A stretch of DNA of 64,000 nt from Actinospineispora eucalypti (GTDB lineage: Bacteria > Actinomycetota > Actinomycetes > Mycobacteriales > Pseudonocardiaceae), in NCBI GenBank assembly GCA_014208095.1, contig JACHMT010000003.1, forward strand, positions 186,001-250,000. Reading direction: 5' to 3'. Below, piece after piece: positions 22,001 to 34,000 of this stretch (its first letter is position 1; every line of letters starts with the position of its first letter). The notes under the pieces were generated by a model that worked only from the letters and a program-made list of their open reading frames with translations, was not told the origin of the DNA and searched no databases. The position numbers were made by a program, and so were the translations under genes.

Positions 22001-25000
22001 CGGCGCAAGCCGTCCGGGCGGCCGGGGTAACCCGAACCCAGCCAACCCCAACCCCGACCCGGCCCCGCCGACCAACCCGACCAGCCCGACCGGCGCCGGA
22101 CGTCAGGGCCCGGTCGAGCACGGCAGCGGTGGCGACCTGGCGGGCTCCCCGAAGCAGACCGGCACGACCGACACCAGCCAGTCCGGTGGTAGCCGGACCA
22201 GTGGCTTCGCACCCGAGCGATCGAAGGAGAACGGCAACGTCTCCGGTACCGACCCGCCGGGTGCCGGCACCACCTCTCAAGCTCCGCACGGCGGTGCACG
22301 GCAGCAGGCCGAGGCGCCCGCCACCGCGGAGAACACGTCCAACACCCCGTCCCAGTGGCGGCAGGCGTTGGGCAAGGTGTGGAACGGCACCAAGCGGGCC
22401 ATGACGACGGCCGTGCTGGTCGTGTTCCTCACCGGGGCGACCGTTCGACCAGTCCCGGTCGAAGCCCCAATGTCGGAACAGGCTTCGAGGCCCGCCGCCG
22501 CGCAGGTCGTCGAGGCACCCGGTGCCGGGCAGCAGCTCGGTGCCAAGAACGGCAACGGCAACCCGACGACCGGCGAGGTGACGACTGGACAGACCAGGTC
22601 GGCGACCGGGCAGCACGACTCCGGCTCGCGGACCACGACGTACGACCCCACGACCAACAACACGAGGAGCCCGTACAACCAGAACGCCAACACGAGTGAC
22701 CTGAACACCACGAGCGGCCCGACCGGCTTCGGCTTCCTGGGTGGCTCGAATGGCACGCACAACGCGGGCGGCTCGCCCCTCACCGGTGGTGTCACCACCA
22801 ACCTGGGTGGCGCGGGTGGCCCGAGCAACCCCATTGGTCCGCGCGGTCCTGTACTGCTGCCGGTCGAGACCACGCCGTTCATGGACCCGATGGAGTTCGG
22901 TGGCGGCGGTGGCGGCGGTGGCGGTCGCGGCCGCAGGAACATGTACGAGCGGGTCGCGCCGCCCGGACAGATGGTCAACCCGCTCGTGTGGGTGGGCGAC
23001 AAGTTCAGCGCCGAATCGCGGTTCGGTAAGTGGGCGTACGACAAGCGCAGCGAGCAGTGGTCGGCCTACTACCAGAAGAACCGGGAGAACGCGCGCGAGC
23101 AGCGGGAGTTCTTCGCCCAGGCCGCGGCCGACGACGCACTGATCGCGCGGGGCGACACGGCTACCGGCAGCCGGTACCAGCAGGCCACCGACGTGGCCGA
23201 GAGGCTCCGGGCAAGGGCCGCGCAGGAGAGCGACCCGGCCGAGCGGGCCAGGCTGGAAGCAATGGCCCAGAAGGCCGAGAAGATCGCGGCTGATATCCAG
23301 GCGCGGCTGCACGCGAACGGCGTGTGGGGTATCCAGCAGCGGCAGCAGCACGCGAGCGACCTGGCCGACCACTTCCGGCAGCTGGCCGGGCAGACCAGCG
23401 ACCCGGCCGAGCAGGCCCGGCTGGAGGCACTGGCTGAGCGCGCCGACGCGGTGGTCGCGCAGATCCAGGCCCGGATCGACGCGCTGGAAGCCGCGATCGC
23501 CGACGCCAAGGACCGCAAGGCCCAGCGTGCGGCCATCCTCAAGGCGCGCGCGGACGCCCGCCAAGCGCGGGAGGACGCCGAGCGGCAGCTCCAGTACCAC
23601 CGCGATGAGGTCCGCACGGCCGGATGGACGGTGCGGCACGCGGAGCAGAACCTGCGGAGCGCCGAGCTCCAGTACAAGCGCGAGCAGACCGAAGAGAACA
23701 AGGCCGCGCTGGACCGGGCACGGGCCGCGCTGAAGCAGGCGCGGGCCGACCTGAAGCGGGCCGAGGCCGATCTGAAGCAGGCCGAGCGCGACCTGCGCGC
23801 CGCCGCGCAGCGGATGGTCCTGCTGAACCGTCCGTTCCTCCGGGCCGACCCAGCCACCAACCGCGCGTTGATCCGCACCGCGCTGCTGATCGCCTGGTGG
23901 CGGGCGAACGGGATGCCGGAGCAGATCGCGCGAGACCTGGCCCACCTGCGCTACACCGCGTACCACACCACCGACCGGGTGGCCGTGCACCAGCTGCACG
24001 TCGAGCTGATGGGCCTGCTGAGGTCGGCCCGGGTGTCCAGGGCGGCCGGCGCCGAGGCGCTGCGGAACTCCGCCGACAACCACGGCTTCCGCTGGAGCGA
24101 GGACGACATCGCCACCGCGAGCTGGGTGCTGTCCCGGCTGGGCGGCCGGCCGATCGTCTGGGTCGGACGGGAAATCCGCGGCGGCGAGGGCAACAACTGG
24201 TGGACCCGGTCCGGTGGCTTCGGCCGCGGCGCCACCTTCATCCAGGTCGGCCTGATGACCGTGCTGGGCGCCGGCGTCATGGGGCTGGCCACCATCGGCG
24301 CCCCGGTGACAGTGGGCGGGTTCGAGGTCACCATGCCGATGCTGTTCGGCGCGGTCGCAGTGGCCGGCGGCCTGGTCGCCACCCTGCTGCGCGACGCGGC
24401 GACCCGCAGCCGCGGCCTGCCGACCCGGCTGACGATCTTCCTGCACGGCTTCCTGCCGGCCATGTTCAGCGCCGTGGTGGCCGCGGTGGTCGTAGGCACC
24501 GTGCCGGCGCTGGTCATCTTCGGCCTCGGCGTGGTCGGCGGGCTCTACGCGATCGGCATCGCGGGCCCGCTGCCCGTCCAGGCGAACGGCGGCGACCGCA
24601 ACGGCGGCAACCTGCCGACCGGCCCGTCCGGCACCACCCCGGGCCCGCGGTTCCGGATCAGCCGGCCCCGGGCGCGGGTGCTGGCCATCGCGCTGGTCGC
24701 GGGTGGCCTGATCGGCGGCGGGTTCGCGGTCCTCGGCTTCGGCGCGGCGGTGCCGCTGCTGATCGGCGCAAGCGCGGCGGTGGCCGCCTGGGGCGCGCTG
24801 CGTATGCTGCGGTACTTCCAGCAGGCGCGCGGTCCCCCGGGCCTGCTGGGCACCTTCTTCACCGGCGCCGCCCCGCTGCTCGCGCTGGCCGGCGCGACCG
24901 CACCGTTCATCGTGGTGGCCGGCGCCGGGTTCCTCGCCGGCCTGACCGTGCTGGTCGGAGCGCACGCGGTGGCGCCGCGCGGCACCTGGACCCAGTGGGT

Positions 25001-28000
25001 CGCCGGTGGGCTGCTCGCGCTCGTCGCCGGGCTGGGCATCGGCTTCACCCCGACGGACGCGCACGCCTACGCCGGTACGCAGACGGTCGTGGTGCAGCAG
25101 CAGGGCAAGACGGTGGAGCTGCGGGTCGCGCACACGCAGAAGGGCGACACGCTGCGCCGCTGGCTCGAGGGCCTGCGCAACCGCGACGGCGCACGCTTCA
25201 CCGAGGCGCAGCTGCGCGCGGTCAACGGGCACGTCGAGAACTGGCCGTCCAGCCTGGACGAGGCGTTCGCCCCGGGTACCGAGCTTTACCTGCCCGAGGA
25301 CGCCGCCCCGGTCTGGGTCATCACCAGCAGGGTCAAGACCGGTCACCGCTACGACTCGGTCACCTTGGTGATCGCCCGGTTCGGCCTGTTCACCAGGTAC
25401 GGCTACACCGACCCGGCGGTCATCGTCGACGCCAACGGGAGCGTGTTCGCGCACCACAGCGCCGACGACGTCGTGCCGGGTGAGGTGCTGAACATTCCGG
25501 CCGGTGGCTACGGCACCAAGAAGGTCACCCTGCCCGGCGAGACCCCGCCGCCGGGTCAGCAGACTCCTCCCCCGGGTCAGCAGACCCCGCCCCCGGGCCA
25601 GCAGACCCCGCCCCCGGGCTCGCAGACTCCTCCGCCGGGCTCGCAGTCGCCCCAGCCGAGCGAGAGTTCGCAGTCCCCGCGGCCGAGCGAGAGCTCGCCG
25701 TCGCCGAGTGAGAGCACGCACACGCCGCGGCCGAGCACCAGCCAAACCGCGCCGCCCGGCCACGGCCAGCCCTCCACCGGCGGCAGCCCGTTGGGTTGGC
25801 TGCTCGGCCTGGGTGGCGCGCTGACCGGGCTGGTCGCCGGCATCCTGGCCTGGCGGAACTGGGGCAGGGTGCGCGGCTTCCTCGGCGACGCGCGGAAGGT
25901 GTTCACCGACTGGTCCACCGCCCCGTCCTCGCGCTGGATCGCCGGGCTGGTCACCGCCACCGGGGTCGGCGCGGGCACGGCGTTCGGGCTGCTGGTCTTC
26001 GGCTCGGGCGTGGGTGCCTCGGTGGCCGGCGTGATCGCCGCCTCGCTGTCCGTGCTGGCCATGCTGCGGGCGCTGTGGTCGCCGATCCAGCCGCGCGCGC
26101 CGACCTACGCGCTGGTCGTCGGTGGGCTCTCACTGGCCGCCCTCGGGCTGGCGGTGGGTGCCTGGTTGCCACTGACGATCGCGGCCGGCTTTGCGATGTT
26201 CTCCGGCCGGGGGACGCTGTCGCGGCTCAACGCGCTCGGCCTCTCGGACGGGTGGAAACGCGTCGCCACGATCGGCATCGCGGCGTCGTGGCTGGTGAAC
26301 CTGTACCTGCACGGGCCGGGTGCGTGGCACGTGCTCGAGGCGTCGGGTTGGGCCGGGTTCGGTCAGCTCGGGTTCTGGGCCAACGGGTTGTTCGCGGCGG
26401 CGGACGTGCTGCTGTTCGGCTTCGCGCTGGACGCGGTGGCCAAGGCGTTCGGCCGGACGTACTCGCTGGCCGCGCACGTGCCGACGTTCAAGCGGTGGGG
26501 CTTCACCGTGCTGGGCGCGGCGGTGTGGGTGCTGGCCGTGCAGCTGGCCCTGCCGGTGGGCGTCCTGGGTGGTGCGGCGCTGCCGGTGGCGGTGGCGCCG
26601 CTGGTGACGCTGGGCGTCGGGCTGACCTACCTGGCCGCCGCGGACTGGGCGACCAGGTTCGGTTGGGCCAGGCCTTCCGGTGCGCTGGCGCCGCTGGCCG
26701 GCCGGGTCGTGTTCGCCTCGCTGGCGTTCTACGGCTTCGAGCGGCTGTGGCTGGGGCACCTCGACTGGTTCATCGGCACGGCGGCCGTGCTGACCGCGTT
26801 CGTGTTCGCGGCCAAGCCGACCGCGATCACCGGCATCCGGGTCACCGGGGTTCGCGACCAGGTGATCGCGCTGGTCGGCGGGCTGGTCGGTGTGGGCGCG
26901 GGCGTGCTGGCCGGGGTTGCCGGTATGGGCCTGGTCGCCGGTGTTGCGGTCACCGCCCAGGTCTGGGGTGCGACCGCGCTGGTCATCTGGTTCCTCAACC
27001 GCGGCGGCCCGGGCGTGCCCGGCGGTCCGGGTGGGTCCGGTGGATCCGGCGGTGGCTGGTCCGGTGCGTGGACCCGGGTGAGGACCTTCGCCGGCCAGGT
27101 GTGGGGCATGTTCACCAAGGGGTCGACGCCGCTGCCCGCGCGCTGGCGCAACGGGCTGGCGGCGACCGCGGTGATCGCGTCGCTGACGGCGGTCGCGTTC
27201 CTGCGCGGCGGCTCGGGTGTGCTGCCCACGATCGCCGGTGTGGTGGCCGGCGGTGTGGCGGTGGCCGCGCTGCTGCGGTTGTTGTGGTCGCCGATTCAGG
27301 CGCGTGCGCCGACTGTGGCGTTGGTTGTTGGTTTGCCGGCGCTGGCTGGTGTGGCGTTGTGGCTGGGTTCGGCGTGGCCGTTGGTGGGTGCGGCCGGGTT
27401 TGCGATGTTCTCCGGTCGGGGCACGTTGTCGCGGCTCAACGCACTCGGTCTCTCGGCCGGGTGGGCCAGGACCGCGTTGGTCGGGATTGCCGGGTCGTGG
27501 TTGGTGAACCTGTACCTGCACGCGCCGGGTGCGTTGGATGTGGTGCAGGCGTCGGGTTGGGCTGGGTTTGGTCAGCTCGGGTTCTGGGCCAACACCCTGT
27601 TCGCCACCGCCGACGTGCTCCTGTTCGCGGTGGCGTTGGCGCCGGTGATGGCCGCGTTCGGCAAGGGCTACCTGCTGTCGGCTCAGGTGCCGACGCTCAA
27701 GCGGTACGGGTTCACCGCGCTGATGACCGCGGTCTGGGTGCTGGCCGTGCAGCTGGCTCTGCCGGTCGGGGTGCTGGGTGGGGCCGCGTTGCCGGTCGCG
27801 GTGGCGCCGCTGGTGGTCCTGGGTGTCGGGCTGGCTTACCTGGTGCGGGCCGAGTGGACTGGTTGGTTGGCCGCGAAGCGGGGTCAGCCGGCACCGGCCG
27901 CGCCGCTGGCCGCGCTCGCCGGCCGGGTCGTGTTCGCGTCGCTGGCCTTCTACGGGTTCGAGCGCCTGTGGCTGGGGCACTTCGACTGGTTCGTCGGCAC

Positions 28001-31000
28001 CGCCGGCGTGCTGACCGCGTTCGTGATCGCCGCGAAGCCGTCGGTGCTCACGGGTATGCGGCTGCCCAGCAGCGTCCGTGATCGGTGGATCGCGGGTGTC
28101 GGTGCCGGTCTGGGTGTGGTCGCCGGGGTGGTGGCGGGTGCGGCCGGTATGGGTCTGGTGGCCGGTGTTGCGGTGGCCGCGCAGGTATGGGGCGCCACCG
28201 TGCTCGCTCTGTGGTGGTTCAACCGCAACGGTCCCCCAGGGACGCCCGGTGGCCCGGTCGCGCCGAGCCCCGGCCCAGGTGGGTTCGGCACCACGGTGCT
28301 GTTCCTCGGCGTGGTCGCCGGTGTTCTGGCGATCACCGCCGGACCGGTGTGGGGTCTGGTGTGGGGCTTGGCCTCCACGATGGGCATGTTCGTGCGCGCC
28401 GTGGTCTCCACCCTGCGTAACGCGTTGCCGGGGGATCTGGGGCAGCGGATCGAGAACACTCGCTGGTTGCACCTGGGTCTGTTGGCGGCGCACACGGCGA
28501 CGTTCGTGGTGTCCCTGCACGCGAACATCCCGACCGCGTGGGGTACGGCGTGGGCGTTCATCGAAACCGTCGGGTTCGCCGCGTCGCACTTCGGGTTCCT
28601 CTATGCCGGGAAGCTCCCGCGTCTGGCCGCGGGTGGTCAGGACGCGAACGACCCGAGCGTGAACAGCCCGCTGCGGCGGTGGGGCCGGTTCCTGGCGATC
28701 ACGATCTTCGACATCGCGCACTGGTCTTGGCTGGTGCGGTTGTCGGTTCCGACCGCGTGGGGTGGGTCGGGGTTCCTCGGTGACGCCCTCGCGGGTGACG
28801 CGCTCAAGGGCGCGATCCTGATCACGATTACATCGATGGCGGTGTCCATCGGCTGGCAGGCCTACAACACCTTCCGTAAGGAGGTCTTGAACAACCCCTC
28901 GCACGCGACGCCGGGTCCGCGCATGACCACGTGGTTCGACGACGGGGCGATGATCGTCGTGGGTGGCGGCCTGATGTGGCTGGTCTCCCCCACCGCCACC
29001 GTCATCACTGGGACCGCGTTGGCGGCGGTGGCCGCGTTTGTGATCGGTTACATCCTCAAGCGCGGCCCGCCGGGTGGTCCGGGTGTGTGGGCGCAGATCA
29101 AGGCCGGGCTCGCCACCTTCATCAACGCGGCACGCGACGTGTTCACCCACTGGACCGCGCCGCTGACCAGCCATCGCCGGGCCAGCCTGGCCTCCACTGT
29201 GCTGGCGGCTGGAATGGTGAGCCTGGAGTTGCTGGCGTTCACCGGCGGAAGCGTGCCGGCTCGGATCGCTGGTGTGGTGGTTGCGGCTGCTGGGGTGGCG
29301 GCGCTGCTGCGGTTGTTGTGGTCGCCGATCCAGGCACGGGCGCCGACCCTCGCGTTGGTTGTTGGTTTGCCGGCGCTGGCTGGTGTGGCGTTGTGGCTGG
29401 GTTCGGCGTGGCCGTTGGTGGGTGCGGCTGGGTTTGCGATGTTCTCCGGTCGGGGGACGGTGTCGCGGCTCAACGCGCTCGGCCTGTCGGCCGGGTGGGC
29501 CAGGACCGTGCTGGTCGGGATCGCCGGCTCCTGGTTGGTGAACCTCTACCTGCACGCACCTGGCGCCTTGGACATCCTGCAGGCCTCGGGCTGGGCCGGG
29601 TTTGGTCAGCTCGGGTTCTGGGCGAACACGCTGTTTGCCACGGCGGATGTCCTGCTGTTCGCGGTGGCGATGGCGCCGGTGATGGCGGCGTTCGGCAAGG
29701 GCTATGTGCTGTCGAGCCAGGTGCCGACGCTCAAGCGCTACGGGTTCACCGCGCTGATGACCGCGGTGTGGGTGCTGGCTGTGCAGCTGGCGCTGCCGGT
29801 CGGGGTGCTGGGTGGCGCCGCGTTGCCGATCGCGGTCGCGCCGCTGGTGGCTTTGGGTGTCGGGCTGGGCTACCTGGTGCGGGCCGAGTGGGCGGGTCAC
29901 ATCGGTGCGTGGGGTGCTCGGATCGCGGCCAAGCAGGGCGGCACCTCCCCGGTGTTCCCGTTGGCTGGTCTGGCCGGCCGGGTGGTGTTCGCATCGTTGG
30001 CGTTCTACGGGTTCGAGCGGCTGTGGTTGGGGCATTTCGACTGGTTCACCGCGACCGCCGGTGTGTTGGTGGCATTTGTGATCGCGGCGAAGCCGTCGGT
30101 GTTCACCGGCATGCAGCTGCCGGCCACGGCTCGGGACCGGTGGATCGCCGGTGTGGGTGCCGGGTTGGGTGTGGTCGCCGGGGTGGCTGCGGGTGTGGCC
30201 GGTATGGGCCTGGTGGCCGGTGTTGCCGTCGCCGCGCAGGTGTGGGGCGCCACCGTGTTGGCGTTGTGGTGGTTCAACCGCGGCGGCCCCCCGGGGACTC
30301 CGGGTGGTCCGGTGGCGCCGAGTCCGGGTCCGGGTGGGTTCGGCACCACCGTGCTGTTCCTCGGTGTGGTCGCGGGTGTGCTGGCGATGACCGCCGGTCC
30401 GGTGTGGGGTCTGGTGTGGGGGCTGGCCTCGACGATGGGCATGTTCGTGCGTGCCGTGGTGTCCACTCTGCGCAATGCGCTGCCGGGTGATCTGGGCGCG
30501 CGGATCGAGAACACCCGCTGGCTGCACCTGGCCCTGTTGGCCGCGCACACGTCGACGTTTGTGATCTCCCTGCACGCGAACATCCCGACCGCATGGGGTG
30601 CGGCGTGGGCGTTCATCGAAACCGTCGGGTTCGCGGCCTCGCACTTCGGGTTCCTCTACGCCGGGAAACTCCCCCGTCTCGCCGCAGGTGATCAGGACGC
30701 GAACGACCCGTCGGTGAACAGCCCGCCGCGGCGGTGGGGCCGGTTCCTGGCGATCACCATCTTCGACATCGCGCACTGGTCCTGGCTGGTCCGTCTGTCG
30801 GTGCCGGCCAGCTGGGGTGGGTCGGGCTTCCTCGGCGACGCGCTCGCGGGCGACGCCCTGAAGGGCGCCATCCTGATCACCATCACGTCGATGGCTGTCT
30901 CCATCGGGTGGCAGGCCTACAACGCCTTCCGCAAGGAGGTCTTGAACAACCCCTCACACGCCACCGCCGGTCCACGCATGACGACCTGGTTCGACGACGG

Positions 31001-34000
31001 GGCGATGATCGTCGTGGGTGGCGGCCTGATGTGGCTGGTCTCCCCCACCGCCACGGTGATCACCGGCACCAGCTTGGCGGCGGTGGCCGCGTTCGTGATC
31101 GGCTACATCCTCAAGCGCGGTCCCCCGGGTGGCCCGGGCGCATGGACGCAACTCAAGAACGCGATCACCGGCCTGTTCAACGCGGCGCGCGATGTGTTCA
31201 CCCACTGGACCGCACCGCTGACCGCGCACCGCCAGGCCAGCCTGGCCTCTACCGCGCTGGCCGCCGGGATGGTCAGCCTGGAACTGATCGCGTTCACCGG
31301 CGGCAACATCCCGGCTCGGATCGCTGGCGTGATCGCCGCCGCGGCTGGGGTGGCGGCGCTGCTGCGGTTGTTGTGGTCACCGATCCAGGCCCGCGCGCCG
31401 ACCTTGGCGTTGGTTGTTGGTCTGCCGGCGCTGGCTGGTGTGGCGTTGTGGCTGGGTTCGGCGTGGCCGCTGACGATCGCGGCCGGGTTCGCCATGTTCT
31501 CCGGTCGGGGCACGCTCTCGCGGCTCAACGCGCTGGGCCTCTCGGCGGGTTGGGCGCGCGCGGCGCTGGTCGGGATTGCCGGGTCGTGGTTGGTGAACCT
31601 GTATCTGCACGCGCCGGGTGCGTTGGATGTGGTGCAGGCGTCGGGTTGGGCTGGGTTGGGTCAGCTCGGGTTCTGGGCCAACACGCTGTTCGCGACGGCG
31701 GATGTGTTGCTGTTCGCGGTGGCCATGGCGCCGGTGATGGGCGCGTTCGGCAGGGGCTACCTGTTGTCGGCGCAGTTGCCGACGTTGAAGCGCTACGGGT
31801 TTACCGCATTGGCGACGGCGGTGTGGGTGCTGGCCGTGCAGCTGGCCCTGCCGGTCGGGGTGCTGGCTGGCGCGGCGCTGCCGGTGGCGGTGGCACCGCT
31901 GGTGGCACTAAGTGTCGGGCTGGCTTATCTGGTGCGGGCCGAGTGGGCGAGTCACGTTTCCGCGTGGGGTGCTCGGATCGCGGCCAAGCAGGGCGGCGCG
32001 AGTCCGGTGTTCCCGTTGGCGGGTCTGGCCGGTCGGGTGGTGTTTGCCTCGTTGGCGTTCTACGGGTTCGAGCGGCTGTGGTTGGGGCACCTCGACTGGT
32101 TTGTCGCCACGGCCGGTGTGCTGACCGCGTTCGTGGTCGCCGCGAAGCCGTCGGTGTTCACCGGGATGCGGCTGCCGGCGACGACGCGGGATCGGTGGAT
32201 CGCCGGTGTCGGCGCCGGGCTCGGTGTGGTCGCCGGGGTGGTGGCCGGGGTTGCCGGTATGGGTCTGGTGGCCGGTGTTGCGGTGGCGGCGCAGGTGTGG
32301 GGCGCGACGGTGCTCGTCCTGTGGTGGCTGAACCGCAACGCCTCGCCGGGTAGCACTCCGGGTGGGCCGGTTGCGCCGAGTCCTGGTCCGGGTGGGTTCG
32401 GCACGACCGTGTTGTTCCTGGGTGTGGTGGCTGGTGTGCTGGCGATGACCGCCGGGCCGGTGTGGGGCTTGGTGTGGGGCTTGGCCTCGACGATGGGCAT
32501 GTTCGTCCGCGCGGTGGTGTCCACCCTGCGCAACGCGCTGCCTGGTGACCTGGGCACGCGGATCGAGAACACCCGGTGGCTGCATCTGGCGTTGTTGGCC
32601 GCGCACACCGCCACGTTCGTGATCTCCCTACACGCGAACATTCCCACCGCGTGGGGTACCGCGTGGGCGTTCATCGAGACGGTCGGGTTCGCCGCTTCGC
32701 ACTTCGGGTTCCTGTATGCCGGGAAGCTTCCGCGTCTGGCGGCGGGTGATCAGGACGCGAACGACCCGTCGGTGAACAGCCCGCCGCGGCGGTGGGGCCG
32801 GTTCTTGGCGATCACGATCTTCGATGTCGCGCACTGGTCCTGGCTGGTCCGGTTGTCGGTGCCGGCCGGCTGGGGTGGGTCGAACTTCCTCGGCGACGCG
32901 CTGGCCGGCGACGCTCTCAAGGGCGCAATTTTGATCACGATCACGTCGATGGCGGTGTCGATCGGTTGGCAGTCCTACAACGCCTTGCGCAAGGAAGCCC
33001 GCAACAACCCCTCGCATGCGACGCCGGGTCCGCGGATGACCACCTGGTTCGACGACGGCGCGATGATCGTGGTGGGTAGCGGTCTGATGTGGCTGGTCTC
33101 CCCGACCGCCACGATCATCACCGGCACCGGCTTGGCGGCGGTGGCCGCGTTCGTGATCGGCTACATCCTCAAGCGCGGGCCTCCGGGCAGCACTCCCGGT
33201 GGTCCCGGTGTCCCCGGTGGCCCTGGTGGACCTGGGGGTCCCGGAGTGCCGGGTGGCCCGGGCGCGTGGGCTCAGCTCAAGGGCGGGTTCGCCACGTTCA
33301 TCAGCGCGGCACGCGATGTGTTCACCCACTGGACCGCGCCGCTGAGCAGCCACCGCCGCGCCAGCTTGGTGTCCGGGGTGCTGGCGGCCGGGATGGTGAC
33401 GCTGGAGCTGGTCGCGTTCACCGGTGGGAACCTCCCGGCGCGGATTGCCGGGGTGGCTGTCGCGGCGGCTGGGGTGGCGGCGCTGCTGCGGCTGTTGTGG
33501 TCGCCGATTCAGGCGCGGGCGCCGACTCTGGCGTTGGTTGTTGGTTTGCCGGCGCTGGCGGGTGTGGCGTTGTGGCTGGGTTCGGCGTGGCCGCTGACCA
33601 TCGCGGCCGGGTTCGCGATGTTCTCCGGGCGGGGCACGGTGTCGCGGCTCAACGCGCTGGGCCTGTCGGCTGGGTGGACGAAGACCGCGGTAATCGGGAT
33701 CGCCGGCTCCTGGCTGCTGAACCTGTATCTGCACGCGCCGGGCGCGTTGGACATCCTGCAGGCCTCGGGCTGGGCTGGGTTCGGGCAGCTCGGATTCTGG
33801 GCCAACACGCTATTTGCCACGGCGGATGTGTTGTTGTTCGCGGTGGCGATGGCGCCGGTGATGGCGGCGTTCGGCAAGGGCTACCTGCTCTCGGCGCGGG
33901 TGCCGACGCTCAAGCGCTACGGGTTCACCGCGCTGATGACCGCGGTGTGGGTGCTGGCTGTGCAGCTGGCGTTGCCGGTGGGTGTGTTGGGTGGGGCGTG

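Noticed and set aside
20571-25763. Open frame of 1,730 codons on the minus strand
   Set aside because: Antisense shadow of the giant gene, Arg/Gly/Ala-rich without recognisable fold.
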